A stretch of DNA of 64,000 bases from positions 372,001 to 436,000 of the forward strand of contig NZ_JZEY01000054.1 in NCBI RefSeq assembly GCF_000969445.1. The letters run 5' to 3'. The translations under genes were made by a program, and so were the position numbers. The number at the start of each line of letters is the position of its first letter. Position 1 is the stretch's first letter. Below are positions 1 through 8,969 of the stretch, in pieces. Origin of the DNA: Devosia chinhatensis (GTDB lineage: Bacteria; Pseudomonadota; Alphaproteobacteria; Rhizobiales; Devosiaceae). The notes under the pieces are model-generated. The model saw nothing but the letters and a program-made list of their open reading frames with translations. It ran no database searches and was not told the DNA's origin.

Positions 1-65
1 CGGCTAAGACGGAACCGCAAGGGCTCGCGCGCTTTGTCACTGCACCAACGTTTCGGATGTAAGAC

Positions 66-1046
66 ATGGCTGTCGGACTGATCGCGCTTCTCGATGACGT
101 CGTGAGCCTCGCCAAGGTTGCAGCCGCGTCCCTCGACGACATTGCCGGGCAGGCAGCCAAGGCGGGGGTCAAGGCCGCAGGCGCGGTCATCGATGACGCC
201 GCCGTGACGCCGAGCTATATGACCGGCTTCAACGCCGACCGCGAATTGCCGATGATCGCCCGGATCGCCTGGGGCTCCGTGCGCAACAAGCTGCTGTTTC
301 TCTTGCCCGCGGCTCTGCTGCTGTCGCTCTTCGTGCCTTGGCTGATCACCCCGCTCCTGATGATCGGCGGCGCCTATCTCTGCTATGAGGGTGCCGAGAA
401 GGTCTTCCATCTCTTTGCGCCCCATCAGGCCGAGCATCACGAAGCCAGCATCGAGCACACTGCGATATCTCCGGCCACCCTCGAAGACCAGAAGGTCGCC
501 GGCGCCATCAAGACCGACTTCATCCTCTCCGCCGAAATCATGACCATCATCCTGGCGGCGATCGAAGTGCCCGACTTCTGGACCCGCGCCGGTATCCTGG
601 CCGTGGCCGGAGTGGGCATCACCATTGCCGTCTATGGCGCGGTGGCGCTGATCGTGAAGGCCGACGACATGGGTCTCTGGCTCGCCAGGAATGGCCGCAC
701 CGGCGCCGGACGGGGTTTCGGGCGCGGGGTGGTGCAGGCCATGCCCACCTTCATGCAGGGACTGAGCCTCGTGGGAACTGCGGCCATGACCTGGGTCGGC
801 GGCAGCATCATTGCTCACGGATTGTATCAGTTCGGCATTACCGGTCCCGAACATGTCATCGAAGCTGCGGCCCATTGGGCCGAACAGACTTTCCCCGCGA
901 TCGCCGACATTGCCGGCTGGCTGGCGACGGCGCTGGTCGACTTCGTCATTGGCCTGGCGCTGGGCGCCCTGCTGATCCCGATTGCCGGATATGTCATCAG
1001 CCCCGCCTGGAAAGGCGTGAAGACCATACTGCCCCGGCGGGCGTGA
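66..1046 (+). CDS. DUF808 family inner-membrane protein (YedI-like)
   Basis: A 326-residue polytopic membrane protein of the DUF808/YedI family, whose biochemical role is not established. The N-terminal 60 residues are the family's typical Ala/Asp-rich soluble segment (LIALLDDV start, then repeated AAKAG/DDAA), followed by hydrophobic segments near residues 78-110, 155-200, 235-260 and 288-312. The conserved YEGAEK motif after the first membrane pair is present. It converges with rnhA, whose stop is only about 40 bases away, so it is probably a single-gene transcript. The ATG at 66 has only a weak ribosome binding site, but no better start is visible in the available sequence. Confidence 0.88.
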   Translation: MAVGLIALLDDVVSLAKVAAASLDDIAGQAAKAGVKAAGAVIDDAAVTPSYMTGFNADRELPMIARIAWGSVRNKLLFLLPAALLLSLFVPWLITPLLMIGGAYLCYEGAEKVFHLFAPHQAEHHEASIEHTAISPATLEDQKVAGAIKTDFILSAEIMTIILAAIEVPDFWTRAGILAVAGVGITIAVYGAVALIVKADDMGLWLARNGRTGAGRGFGRGVVQAMPTFMQGLSLVGTAAMTWVGGSIIAHGLYQFGITGPEHVIEAAAHWAEQTFPAIADIAGWLATALVDFVIGLALGALLIPIAGYVISPAWKGVKTILPRRA

Positions 1047-1083
1047 AACGGTTCTGCCTCTGACTGACGGAGAGAACGAACTA

Positions 1084-1554
1084 TTACACCGGCGGCGTCA
1101 GGCTCGGTGTACGCTTGCCCTTGAACGGCGCCATGCCTTCGCGCGCCAGCTCGTCCGCACGCTCGTTGAGGTCATGCCCGGCATGGCCCTTGACCCAATG
1201 CCATTCGACATCATGACGCTTGGTGGCCTCGTCCAGCGCCTGCCAAAGCTCGACATTCTTGACCGGCTTCTTGTCGGCGGTCTTCCAGCCATTGCGCTTC
1301 CAGCCATGGATCCAGCTCTGGACGCCGTTCTTGACATATTGGCTGTCGGTATGGAGCTCGACCGCGCAGGGGCGAGTGAGCGCACTCAGCGCCTCGATGG
1401 CAGCTGTCAGCTCCATCTTGTTATTGGTGGTCAGCGCCTCGCCACCCTTCAATTCCTTGGTGTGCGGGCCGAATTGCAGGATGGCACCCCAGCCCCCCGG
1501 ACCCGGATTGCCCGAGCAGGCCCCATCGGTATGGATGATGACCTTTTCGCTCAC
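1084..1554 (-). CDS. rnhA: ribonuclease HI
   Basis: Degrades the RNA strand of RNA-DNA hybrids in the cytoplasm. The 156-residue length is normal. The active-site carboxylates fall exactly at the E. coli numbering: Asp10 ([14 protein letters not shown]), Glu48 (NKMEL), Asp70 (HTDSQY) and Asp134 (NERADEL), with the catalytic His124 in KGHAGH. The basic-protrusion segment around WKRNGWK is also present. Its start overlaps the ispH stop by 4 bases, indicating translational coupling. In many rhizobial relatives thrB lies between ispH and rnhA; it is absent here. Confidence 0.97.
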   Translation of the reverse strand: MSEKVIIHTDGACSGNPGPGGWGAILQFGPHTKELKGGEALTTNNKMELTAAIEALSALTRPCAVELHTDSQYVKNGVQSWIHGWKRNGWKTADKKPVKNVELWQALDEATKRHDVEWHWVKGHAGHDLNERADELAREGMAPFKGKRTPSLTPPV

Positions 1555-2522
1555 CGCCCCGATGCCACTTCCAGATTGCGCAGCACTTTGGGGATGTTGA
1601 AGGCAATGTGCTCTTCGGCAGTGGTGACGGTCTCGACCTGCACCGCATAGCGGGCGGCAAAGGCATCGATCACTTCTTCGACCAGGCTTTCGGGGGCCGA
1701 CGCCCCGGCGCTAACGCCCAGCGAAGTCAGGTCGCCATAAAGCGTCCAGTCGATATCGCTGGCCCGGTCCACCAGGGTTGCGACCCGGCATCCCGAACGC
1801 AGCGCGACTTCCACGAGACGCTGCGAATTGGACGAATGGGGAGAACCGACCACGATCATCGCGTCCACGCGCGGCGCCACGGCCTTGATGGCCTCCTGCC
1901 GATTGGTCGTGGCGTAGCAGATGTCTTCCTTGTGCGGCCCATTGATGGCTGGAAAACGCGACCTGAGCGCCGCGACGATTTCTCGGGTGTCGTCGACCGA
2001 GAGCGTGGTCTGGGTGACGAAGGCCAGGGCGTCGGGATCGCGCGGGCTGAATTTGTGCGCGTCCGCCACCGTTTCGATCAGCGTGACGGCGCCCGGCGGC
2101 AACTGGCCCATCGTGCCGATCACTTCGGGGTGACCGGCATGGCCGATCAGGACAATCTCGTGCCCCTCCTCGAAATGACGCGAGGCTTCGACATGCACCT
2201 TGGAAACGAGAGGGCAGGTGGCGTCGAGAAAGAACATGTTGCGCGTACGCGCCGCGGCCGGCACGCTCTTGGGCACGCCATGGGCTGAAAAGACCACCGG
2301 GGCCTCGGTGTCGGGGATCTCCTCGAGTTCCTCGACAAAGACGGCGCCCTTGGCCTTCAGGCCTTCCACGACATATTTGTTGTGCACGATGGCGTGGCGC
2401 ACATAGACCGGCGCCCCATATTTCTGGAGCGCCAGCTCCACGATCTGGATCGCGCGGTCAACGCCGGCGCAGAATCCGCGCGGTGCGCAGAGCAGAATGT
2501 CGAGGTGCGGCCTTTTTTCCAT
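1551..2522 (-). CDS. ispH: 4-hydroxy-3-methylbut-2-enyl diphosphate reductase
   Basis: Catalyses the last step of the MEP isoprenoid pathway, reducing HMBPP to IPP and DMAPP with a [4Fe-4S] cluster. The 323-residue protein carries the three cluster cysteines at about Cys18 ([12 protein letters not shown]), Cys103 (DATCPLV) and Cys202 (ICYATTNRQ), plus [10 protein letters not shown] and the GHAGHPEV substrate-binding histidine. It is the first gene of an ispH-rnhA pair with overlapping ends. The divergent PEP-utilising gene begins about 100 bases upstream on the other strand, so the short spacer must hold both promoters. Confidence 0.97.
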   Translation of the reverse strand: MEKRPHLDILLCAPRGFCAGVDRAIQIVELALQKYGAPVYVRHAIVHNKYVVEGLKAKGAVFVEELEEIPDTEAPVVFSAHGVPKSVPAAARTRNMFFLDATCPLVSKVHVEASRHFEEGHEIVLIGHAGHPEVIGTMGQLPPGAVTLIETVADAHKFSPRDPDALAFVTQTTLSVDDTREIVAALRSRFPAINGPHKEDICYATTNRQEAIKAVAPRVDAMIVVGSPHSSNSQRLVEVALRSGCRVATLVDRASDIDWTLYGDLTSLGVSAGASAPESLVEEVIDAFAARYAVQVETVTTAEEHIAFNIPKVLRNLEVASGR

Positions 2523-2621
2523 GCCAGATCAGATGCTTTCACTGCCCCGGCAAGTCAAGTGCTGTTGCAGCCGCGCGGGGCATGGGCAATATGTGTTGAA
2601 TGCTTGGGAAGGGAACAGGCC

Positions 2622-4910
2622 GTGAGTTTGGCGCAGGAAATGTTTGCGATTGCCCCGGCGATGGGGAAAGCGAACCTGAGCGCCAGCCAGCTCAAGCTGC
2701 TCGCGGGCAAGGCGCGCTGGATCTTCCGCGTCTGCGAGGCCGGTTTTCCCACAGTTCCGACCATCGCCATCAGTCGCGCCGCCTGGGACGAATTGCAGGC
2801 TGAACGCGGCCGGCGCGACGTGCGCCTGCGCACCCATTGGGTCGCCTGCCTGTTCAAGCTCGTCGACAAGGACGGCAAGCCCCCCATGCTGGTGGTGCGC
2901 ACATCCGCGTCCGGCCACAATGGCGGGCTGATGCCGGCCCGGATCGGGATCGCGGCGCCCTCCGCCCCCGAGGACGCGGTCGATCCGGCCAGGCCGCTGG
3001 CACGGGCGATCAAGCAGGCTTTCGAAAGCTATGGTTTTTCCGGCCGCAGCTGGACCGGCGCGCGGCAGGACGAGGACCGGGCCCGCCAGATCGTGCTGGT
3101 ACAGGCCTTTGCCGAGGGGGCGATCGAGCAATTCGTCACCCGCAATACCCAGACCGGCGCGCTTGGTCCCGCGCCTCTGGCCGGCAGTCAATTGCCGCGC
3201 CTGCCCGAAAGTGTCAGCGCGCTGGTGGCGCTGCTCGATGCCAAGGCCGGGCGCCACATGAATTGCCTGGTCTCGATCCACAAGGGGCAGGTGCAGTTCC
3301 TCTCGGCCCGTGCCGCGCAGGCCAGCGCCGGCGCCGATCTCGAGGCTGCGGTGGATAGGGTCCAGCGCAAGGTCTGGACGCCGCATAACGCAGTGACACG
3401 CGTCGATCCCACCCGATTGGCCCTGATGCTGCATCCGCGGCTCAAATCGGCCGACGGTGTAGCGCCGATAGCCATGGGACTGGGCGTGTCTCCCGGCGCG
3501 GCGAGCGGCGCCATCGTCTTTACCGCCGAAGACGCAGCGCGGATGCGAGCGCGGGGCAAGCATTGCATCCTCGTGGTCAACGAAACCGGCCCTGCCGATA
3601 TCGAAGGCATGAAGGCGGCCACCGGCATCCTGACGGCGCGCGGCGGCATGTCGAGCCATGCTGGCGTCATCGCCCGCATTACCGGCAAGCCCTGCGTTGC
3701 CGGCGTGCGCAACCTGTCCGTCAATGCCGGTGAAATGATCTGCCATATCGGCGAGCGAGAATTGCGCGCCGGAGACCGGCTGACCATCGACGGGACCGAC
3801 GGGGCGGTCTACCCGGGCATCCTGCCTCTGGCGCAGCCCCAGATCGGCGGCGCCATCGGCAAACTCCTGGGCTGGTCCGATGCCAGCCGCACCATTGCCG
3901 TGCGTACCAATGCCGAAACCATCGAGGCGGCGCAGACCGCGCTCAGCTTCGGCGCCGAGGGCGTGGGCCTTGCCCGCTCCGAACACATGTTCTTTTCGCC
4001 CGAACGCATGATCGCGCTGCGCCGCATGATCCTCTCCGAAGACGAGGATGCCCGTTCGCGCGCCATTGCCGGGCTGGTCGATTATCAGACCGGCGATTAC
4101 TCGGCCCTGTTCACCGCCATGAAGGGCCTGCCCGTCAACGTGCGCCTGTTCGATCCGCCGCTGCACGAATTCCTGCCGCGGACGGACGAGGAAATCGAGG
4201 AAACAGCGGCCTCGCTTGGCGTCGCCGTGCGGGCGCTGCGGCTGCGGCTGGAACGGATCGCCGAGGTCAATCCGATGCTGGGCCATCGCGGCGTGCGCCT
4301 CGCCATCACCTATCCCGAAATTCTGCAGATGCAGATGCAGGCCGTGCTGGCCGGCGCGCGCGCCGCCAGCGAACGTCAATCCGAGCCGGTGGCAGTCGAG
4401 GTCATGGTGCCTTTCGTGTCGACGGCCACCGAAGTTTCCTGGGTGCGCGACAGGGCGATGGCCATTCTCGACAATTCCGGGCTCAATCGCTCGGATCGGG
4501 TCCGCTTTTCCTTCGGCACCATGATCGAATTGCCGCGCGCCTGCCTCAGGGCCGGCGATATCGCGTCCATGGTCGATTTCATTTCCTTCGGGACCAATGA
4601 CCTGACGCAAACCACGTTCGGCATTTCCAGAGACGACGCGCCCACCTTCCTTGCTGCCTATCAGCGCAAGGGCGTTTATGAACGCGATCCCTTCGTCACC
4701 ATTGACGAAAAGGGCGTGGGCGAGATGATCGAGATCGCCGTCGCACGGGGGCGTGCCGCCAATCCCAAGCTCAAGGTCGGCATATGTGGGGAGCATGCTG
4801 GCGACCCTGCTTCGCTACGGTTCTTTGCAGGGCTGGGCATCGATTACGTGTCGTGCTCACCCTATCGTGTTCCGGTTGCCCGGCTGACCCTGGCGCAGGC
4901 TTCGGCTTAA
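2622..4910 (+). CDS. PEP-utilising enzyme, shortened pyruvate phosphate dikinase-like
   Basis: Related to pyruvate, phosphate dikinase, which interconverts pyruvate/ATP/Pi and PEP/AMP/PPi through a phosphohistidine. The open frame extends upstream into antisense ispH; I chose the GTG at 2622 because AAGGGA lies 7-8 bases before it. The resulting 762 residues are about 120 fewer than a typical PPDK, the loss being in the N-terminal ATP-grasp region (a degenerate VVRTSASGHNGG segment at about 90-110). The swivelling domain is intact with the catalytic His near residue 346 (TARGGMSSHAGVIAR), and the C-terminal PEP barrel carries RSEHMFF and the active-site Cys near 722 (GICGEHAGDP). Whether the reduced nucleotide domain still binds ATP cannot be judged here. 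Confidence 0.85.
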   Translation: MSLAQEMFAIAPAMGKANLSASQLKLLAGKARWIFRVCEAGFPTVPTIAISRAAWDELQAERGRRDVRLRTHWVACLFKLVDKDGKPPMLVVRTSASGHNGGLMPARIGIAAPSAPEDAVDPARPLARAIKQAFESYGFSGRSWTGARQDEDRARQIVLVQAFAEGAIEQFVTRNTQTGALGPAPLAGSQLPRLPESVSALVALLDAKAGRHMNCLVSIHKGQVQFLSARAAQASAGADLEAAVDRVQRKVWTPHNAVTRVDPTRLALMLHPRLKSADGVAPIAMGLGVSPGAASGAIVFTAEDAARMRARGKHCILVVNETGPADIEGMKAATGILTARGGMSSHAGVIARITGKPCVAGVRNLSVNAGEMICHIGERELRAGDRLTIDGTDGAVYPGILPLAQPQIGGAIGKLLGWSDASRTIAVRTNAETIEAAQTALSFGAEGVGLARSEHMFFSPERMIALRRMILSEDEDARSRAIAGLVDYQTGDYSALFTAMKGLPVNVRLFDPPLHEFLPRTDEEIEETAASLGVAVRALRLRLERIAEVNPMLGHRGVRLAITYPEILQMQMQAVLAGARAASERQSEPVAVEVMVPFVSTATEVSWVRDRAMAILDNSGLNRSDRVRFSFGTMIELPRACLRAGDIASMVDFISFGTNDLTQTTFGISRDDAPTFLAAYQRKGVYERDPFVTIDEKGVGEMIEIAVARGRAANPKLKVGICGEHAGDPASLRFFAGLGIDYVSCSPYRVPVARLTLAQASA

Positions 4911-4982
4911 AATGGCAGAACAAATACCCATATAGAATCCACCAACAAGGCCGAAGGGCCGATCGAAGGGGGCATAGCGTTC

Positions 4983-5528
4983 GTGAAGAGATTAATCGCT
5001 GTCTTGGTTTTGCCGGGCCTGCTGGCCGTGTCTGCTCCGGCCCTGGGGCAAACTGGAGCGCAATGCTCCGCCATAGCCGATGATACGGCGCGACTGGCCT
5101 GTTATGACGATCTCTTCATGGGTGCCGAAGGAACGACTGGCGATGCGGTGGTGCTCGAATCCGAGCAATTGATCCCGGCCCGTCCCAGTGGGCGGGCACC
5201 GGCGACGATTACGGTCTCCTGCGAGCCAAATGGCCTGCAGGTCGCCTTCGGCTTCGCCGGCAATATCCTGTCGTCTCTTGGCAATGATGTGGGGCTGACG
5301 CTGCAATACGATCTGACCCGGCGCAGCAGCACCTTGCCCGTGAATTCGGAAAACACGGCCGTCCTCATCGACAGCAGCCGCGATGCCCTGGCGTTCATCA
5401 ACAACCTGGCTGGGGTCACCAACCTGACTGTGCGGGTGACGCCGGCCAGCACGCGAACGCTGTCCGTACGCTTCCGCGTCGCCGATTTTGCCCAGAGCGT
5501 CGCACCGGTCCTGGCGGCCTGCTCCTAA
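4983..5528 (+). CDS. exported protein with CxxIxDDxxRLxCYD motif
   Basis: A 181-residue protein with a clear Sec signal peptide (KRLIAVLVLPGLLAVSAPALGQ) and a mature start bearing the motif C-SAIADDTARLACYD. That motif is shared with the VasI/TagO-type T6SS-associated proteins and with several alphaproteobacterial exported proteins of unknown role. No T6SS genes are visible in the window, so a T6SS function is not supported. The GTG start at 4983 follows GAAGGGGG. Two cysteines in the first motif and a pair farther on (SCEPN, AACS) could form disulfides in the periplasm. No function is assigned. Confidence 0.7.
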   Translation: MKRLIAVLVLPGLLAVSAPALGQTGAQCSAIADDTARLACYDDLFMGAEGTTGDAVVLESEQLIPARPSGRAPATITVSCEPNGLQVAFGFAGNILSSLGNDVGLTLQYDLTRRSSTLPVNSENTAVLIDSSRDALAFINNLAGVTNLTVRVTPASTRTLSVRFRVADFAQSVAPVLAACS

Positions 5529-5787
5529 TCGTTCCCGACATAACGGGATTGTCATCTCCTCGCGTTGTAACATGCAAAGTGCTGTCAACGCGGGGTTTTG
5601 TGCGCCGAGGGCCCGTCGCACCAGTTCTATTGGCCGCTTGCCCAATCCTTGCCACATCGACGCCCTTTCGCGGCCCGGAACAGCATTTACTCCCCGCTAA
5701 CCCTAATAAGAGATGATCACGCTCAGCGGCATTTGAGCGTCACAATTGCCGCGCTTGAGTTGTGTTTTGTAGCGTTGAGTAGCTTTT

Positions 5788-6849
5788 ATGGCCCTTTCCC
5801 ACCGGCCCCAGGTGCATGTGCACCGGGCTAGAGCGGTTCGCCTGGGACTAGCCCTTGTCAGGACTCTGACATTGGGCGGTGTCGCGTCCCTTGCCTATCT
5901 GGGCCTCGCCACTGGCGCGTTCGGCCCCGGTTCCGGTCCCCTCGGCGAGTATGGTGTGCCGGGACAGCCCGCACCCGACCTGGCCCTGGCCAGCCTCACT
6001 TTCTCGGGCGTCGATCCGGTCATTACCGGTTCGGTCGACCATCTCTTCGCCTCGGAGATATTTGCCGGACCCAATCGCGCCCAAAAGGGTGATCGCGTCC
6101 GCCCGGTCGTTGACGCCCTCACCATTGCCAAGAGCTTCGAGAATGCCCGGACGCGTCTTGCGGCCCTGCGCAGTCCGGCTGATGCCGCCGCGCTCGGCCA
6201 GTCCAGCCTCGCCGATGCTGGCGCGACAGCCGAGGACGAAGGGCCACGCATGTCGGTGGCCTCGCTTCATCCCAATGCCGCCGCCGCGCTCGACGCCATT
6301 GCCGGCATCGCTCCGGGCAGCCGCGACAATCTGGGGCAGGTGACCATGCCCGAAACCATGCCGGAGCAGCTTGCCTATGCCCGTGCCAACGAGCCGGTCA
6401 CGGCCCGGTCGCTCGAGCCCGAAGAGCTCAAGGTCTCCGATCGGGAGCTCTGGTGCCTGGCGACGGCCATCTACTTCGAAGCGCGTGGCGAAAGCTATCG
6501 CGGCCAGGTTGCCGTGGCGCAGGTGGTGATGAACCGGACCAAGGACCATCGCTATCCCGACACGATCTGCGGCGTGGTTTTCCAGAACCAGCACCGCAAG
6601 AATGCCTGCCAGTTCTCCTTTGCCTGTGACGGCATTCCCGAAGTGGTCAACGAGCGCAAGCCCTGGGATCAGGCCGAGGATATTGCCAGCAAGGTGACGA
6701 CCGGCGAGCTCTACCTGACCGAAGTCGGCGACGCGACCCATTACCATGCCACTTACGTTCGCCCCGCCTGGGCACCCCGCATGGACAAGGTCACCCAGAT
6801 CGGCCTGCACGTCTTCTACAAGTTCAAGCGCGGCTGGCTGTTTGGCTAG
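5788..6849 (+). CDS. cell wall hydrolase, SleB family
   Basis: Predicted peptidoglycan hydrolase of the SleB/Hydrolase_2 family (lytic transglycosylase type). One membrane anchor or uncleaved signal lies at about residues 20-45, followed by a Pro/Ala-rich linker of low conservation to about residue 210. The catalytic domain occupies the C-terminal 140 residues, with the conserved ELWCLATAIYFEARGE segment (putative catalytic Glu near 231), VMNRT, NACQFSF and DATHYHA. Membrane anchoring implies action on periplasmic peptidoglycan. It is a single gene with a 260-base leader that contains no other recognisable gene. The substrate bond was not deduced from sequence. Confidence 0.9.
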   Translation: MALSHRPQVHVHRARAVRLGLALVRTLTLGGVASLAYLGLATGAFGPGSGPLGEYGVPGQPAPDLALASLTFSGVDPVITGSVDHLFASEIFAGPNRAQKGDRVRPVVDALTIAKSFENARTRLAALRSPADAAALGQSSLADAGATAEDEGPRMSVASLHPNAAAALDAIAGIAPGSRDNLGQVTMPETMPEQLAYARANEPVTARSLEPEELKVSDRELWCLATAIYFEARGESYRGQVAVAQVVMNRTKDHRYPDTICGVVFQNQHRKNACQFSFACDGIPEVVNERKPWDQAEDIASKVTTGELYLTEVGDATHYHATYVRPAWAPRMDKVTQIGLHVFYKFKRGWLFG

Positions 6850-7292
6850 CGAGCCGGGCCCGATATGGAGATGAAGGAATTGCCGCGCTGGCTGGCAAAT
6901 CCTTGCCAGCTGCCGCCGGACCAGAAGGCGAAGAAATTGCCGGTTGGATTGGCTTCCCGCACGTCGATGCCGGGATAAAGCACGTGCGGCGAGGTCAGGG
7001 CGTCGGTCGAGTAGGTGCCGGTGGCGGTAGTGGTAATGCTGACATAGCTCACCTTTCCGGCCTCGATCTTCTTGACCGTTGCGGTAGACAAGGGGTCGGT
7101 GGACACCCAGTCGGCATAGGCCACTTCGTAGTCGCGGTCGCCGAAGCGGACGAGCTTGTCGGCATTGAAGCCGGCCGGCATTTCGTCGGCAAAAGCTTCC
7201 AGAACATAGCCCGGACCGATGGCGGCAAGGCCGGTGGCGCAGAGCGCGCCCAGGGTCATGCCCATGAGCATTTGGCGGGTCGGCAGGTTCAT
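6846..7292 (-). CDS. exported hypothetical protein
   Basis: A 148-residue protein of unknown function. The frame is open to 7349, but the ATG at 7292 is preferred because it begins directly at a basic, hydrophobic signal segment (MNLPTRQMLMG then GALCATGLAAIGPGYVL). The mature part is rich in Thr/Ser/Gly (TTTATGTYSTDAL) with several aromatic residues (FFAFWSGGSW), compatible with a small periplasmic beta-rich domain. Its end overlaps the convergent SleB gene by 4 bases. No family was recognised. Confidence 0.6.
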   Translation of the reverse strand: MNLPTRQMLMGMTLGALCATGLAAIGPGYVLEAFADEMPAGFNADKLVRFGDRDYEVAYADWVSTDPLSTATVKKIEAGKVSYVSITTTATGTYSTDALTSPHVLYPGIDVREANPTGNFFAFWSGGSWQGFASQRGNSFISISGPAR

Positions 7293-7391
7293 TTCGGCGA
7301 TCCGATCTGTTCCAATTCGGCACATAGGCCTTAATGGATCAGTAACCATACCGCTCCTGCGCCGCGACCTTAATCCCTTGTTATGGTTAAT

Positions 7392-8009
7392 TCAGCGGCC
7401 GGGGATAGATCGCGTAATGTCCTCGAAAACCTGGATAAATCGATCATGTGCCTGATGCGTCGGCCAGGGCCGGATCAGCCGGTCGAAGGCCTCGACGTCA
7501 AAGGCTGGCTGGCCCGGTTCGCCGAAGAATTTCCGCGCCTCGGCCGGCTCGAACCCGGCAAGGTGGGTGGCTTCGAAATAGGCGGCCTCCTGGTCGGCCT
7601 TCTTGACCTGTTTCACCAGTATAGCGGGCATGGTGGCGGGCAAGGAGAAGCGCAGGTAAATCGCTGACAACAAACGATTTTCAACATCCTTGTAATTGCC
7701 GCCCATGGCCGCCTTGAACGGCGAGATGATGTCACCCATCACATATTCGGGTGCATCGTGCAAAAGCGCCTGCAATTGCGCCACCGGGGTCGCGGCGGGC
7801 TGGGTGGCGCGGAACAATTCGAGCACGAGAACCGAGTGCTGCGCGACGGAAAACGGATAATCGCCAAGGGTTTGGCCGTTCCAGCGGGCGACGCGCGCCA
7901 GGCCATGGGCAATGTCGCTGAGCTCGACATCGACCGGAGAGGGATCGAGAATGTCGAGACGGCGGCCCGACAGCATGCGCTGCCAGGCGCGGGAGCTTTG
8001 ACGTGACAT
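7392..8009 (-). CDS. HD-domain phosphohydrolase, YfbR-like
   Basis: A 205-residue HD-superfamily protein resembling 5'-deoxynucleotidase YfbR and related nucleotide phosphohydrolases. The metal-binding signature is present: SVAQHS (first His near residue 57), then LLHDAPEYVMGD (the HD pair) and a downstream Asp in KKADQEA. The N-terminal GRRLDILDPSP and IAHGLARVARWNG segments are typical of a conserved Hyphomicrobiales subgroup annotated simply as HD family hydrolase. It lies upstream of no co-directional partner; the ygfZ gene ends about 70 bases before it on the same strand. The natural substrate is not known. Confidence 0.85.
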   Translation of the reverse strand: MSRQSSRAWQRMLSGRRLDILDPSPVDVELSDIAHGLARVARWNGQTLGDYPFSVAQHSVLVLELFRATQPAATPVAQLQALLHDAPEYVMGDIISPFKAAMGGNYKDVENRLLSAIYLRFSLPATMPAILVKQVKKADQEAAYFEATHLAGFEPAEARKFFGEPGQPAFDVEAFDRLIRPWPTHQAHDRFIQVFEDITRSIPGR

Positions 8010-8078
8010 CTGAGGCGACTTGGTTAGCAGACTGTGAGCGCCGACACTAGCAGATGCGGTCGATTCGAGAATGCGGCG

Positions 8079-8903
8079 CTATTCTTCCGCGACTGTTTCA
8101 CCGAACTGGTACGTGGCCCATGAGGGCAAGGCCAGGCTGACCGGCTTTTCAGCGATTGTGACGTCGGCCGGATCGGTAACCCGGTCGAGGCGGACGATGG
8201 CGACAGCCTTGCCATCGAGCACCTGACCGGTCGTGCCGGCCTCGCGCCCGCCGGCAAGGATCGGACTGCCCGAGGGGGCATCGATGCCGGTGACGAGGAC
8301 GGGTCGGCGGCGAGCAGTGCCGCGATGCTTCATGCGCGACACGACCTCCTGGCCGACATAGCAGCCTTTGACGAAGTCGATGCCCTCGAGGATGTCCAGG
8401 CCAATATCGTGGGCGAATGTATCATTGGCCGGAAAGTCATTGCCCTGATGCAGGATGCCCGCCTCGATCCGTGCGGCGTTGTAGGGGCGCTCATCGCTCG
8501 ACCAGTCGGTCGTATCCGAGAGAGGGGCGATGACATGGTGGCCAAGCTCGACCGGGCCAAGCCGGTTGCGCGCCGCGCCGGGCACGGCTTTGGCGGAAAA
8601 GCCGACGCGGTGGCTCTCGCGAAGATCCTCGATCTCGGCCTTGGCGCGCAGCCTGTACATGCGCATGCGTTTGAAGAAGTCGTCGGCGACCGACATGTGG
8701 GTGTCCAGCCAGAGCGCGTCCTCACGCCAAATGGAAAGGCCTTCGGCGAGAATCTTGCCCTGCGGGGAGAGCAGCGCCCAAGCGGCGGCGCTTTCCTCAT
8801 CCTGATGGGGTACATGGCCGGTCACCACGTCGTTGACCAGCTTGTGAGCATCGGGGCCGGAAAACCGGAACAGGGCGCGGTCGGCGCGCAGATGAACAAT
8901 CAT
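8079..8903 (-). CDS. ygfZ: folate-binding protein YgfZ / CAF17
   Basis: Folate-dependent accessory factor for Fe-S cluster repair and assembly, a GcvT-fold homologue. The 274-residue protein carries the diagnostic KGCYVGQE signature (here FVKGCYVGQEVVSRMKHRG) with its reactive Cys, the N-terminal segment RALFRFSGPDAHKLVNDVVTGH and the LLSPQGKILAE segment. It is divergent from the dihydroorotase gene, with about 65 bases between the starts. A role in keeping proteins such as MiaB active is known for the family; nothing in the context changes that. Confidence 0.93.
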   Translation of the reverse strand: MIVHLRADRALFRFSGPDAHKLVNDVVTGHVPHQDEESAAAWALLSPQGKILAEGLSIWREDALWLDTHMSVADDFFKRMRMYRLRAKAEIEDLRESHRVGFSAKAVPGAARNRLGPVELGHHVIAPLSDTTDWSSDERPYNAARIEAGILHQGNDFPANDTFAHDIGLDILEGIDFVKGCYVGQEVVSRMKHRGTARRRPVLVTGIDAPSGSPILAGGREAGTTGQVLDGKAVAIVRLDRVTDPADVTIAEKPVSLALPSWATYQFGETVAEE

Positions 8904-8969
8904 GGTGGCTTGCCTCTCGGAGCACCCATGCTAAACCGGCCGGACATGACCAGCAGCAGGAACCGAGAC

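Noticed and set aside
2529-4796. 755-codon open frame on the minus strand opposite the PPDK-like gene
   Set aside because: Its product is His/Gly/Asp-rich with no family, and it mirrors a well-conserved gene on the other strand. Long antisense frames are expected at this GC content.
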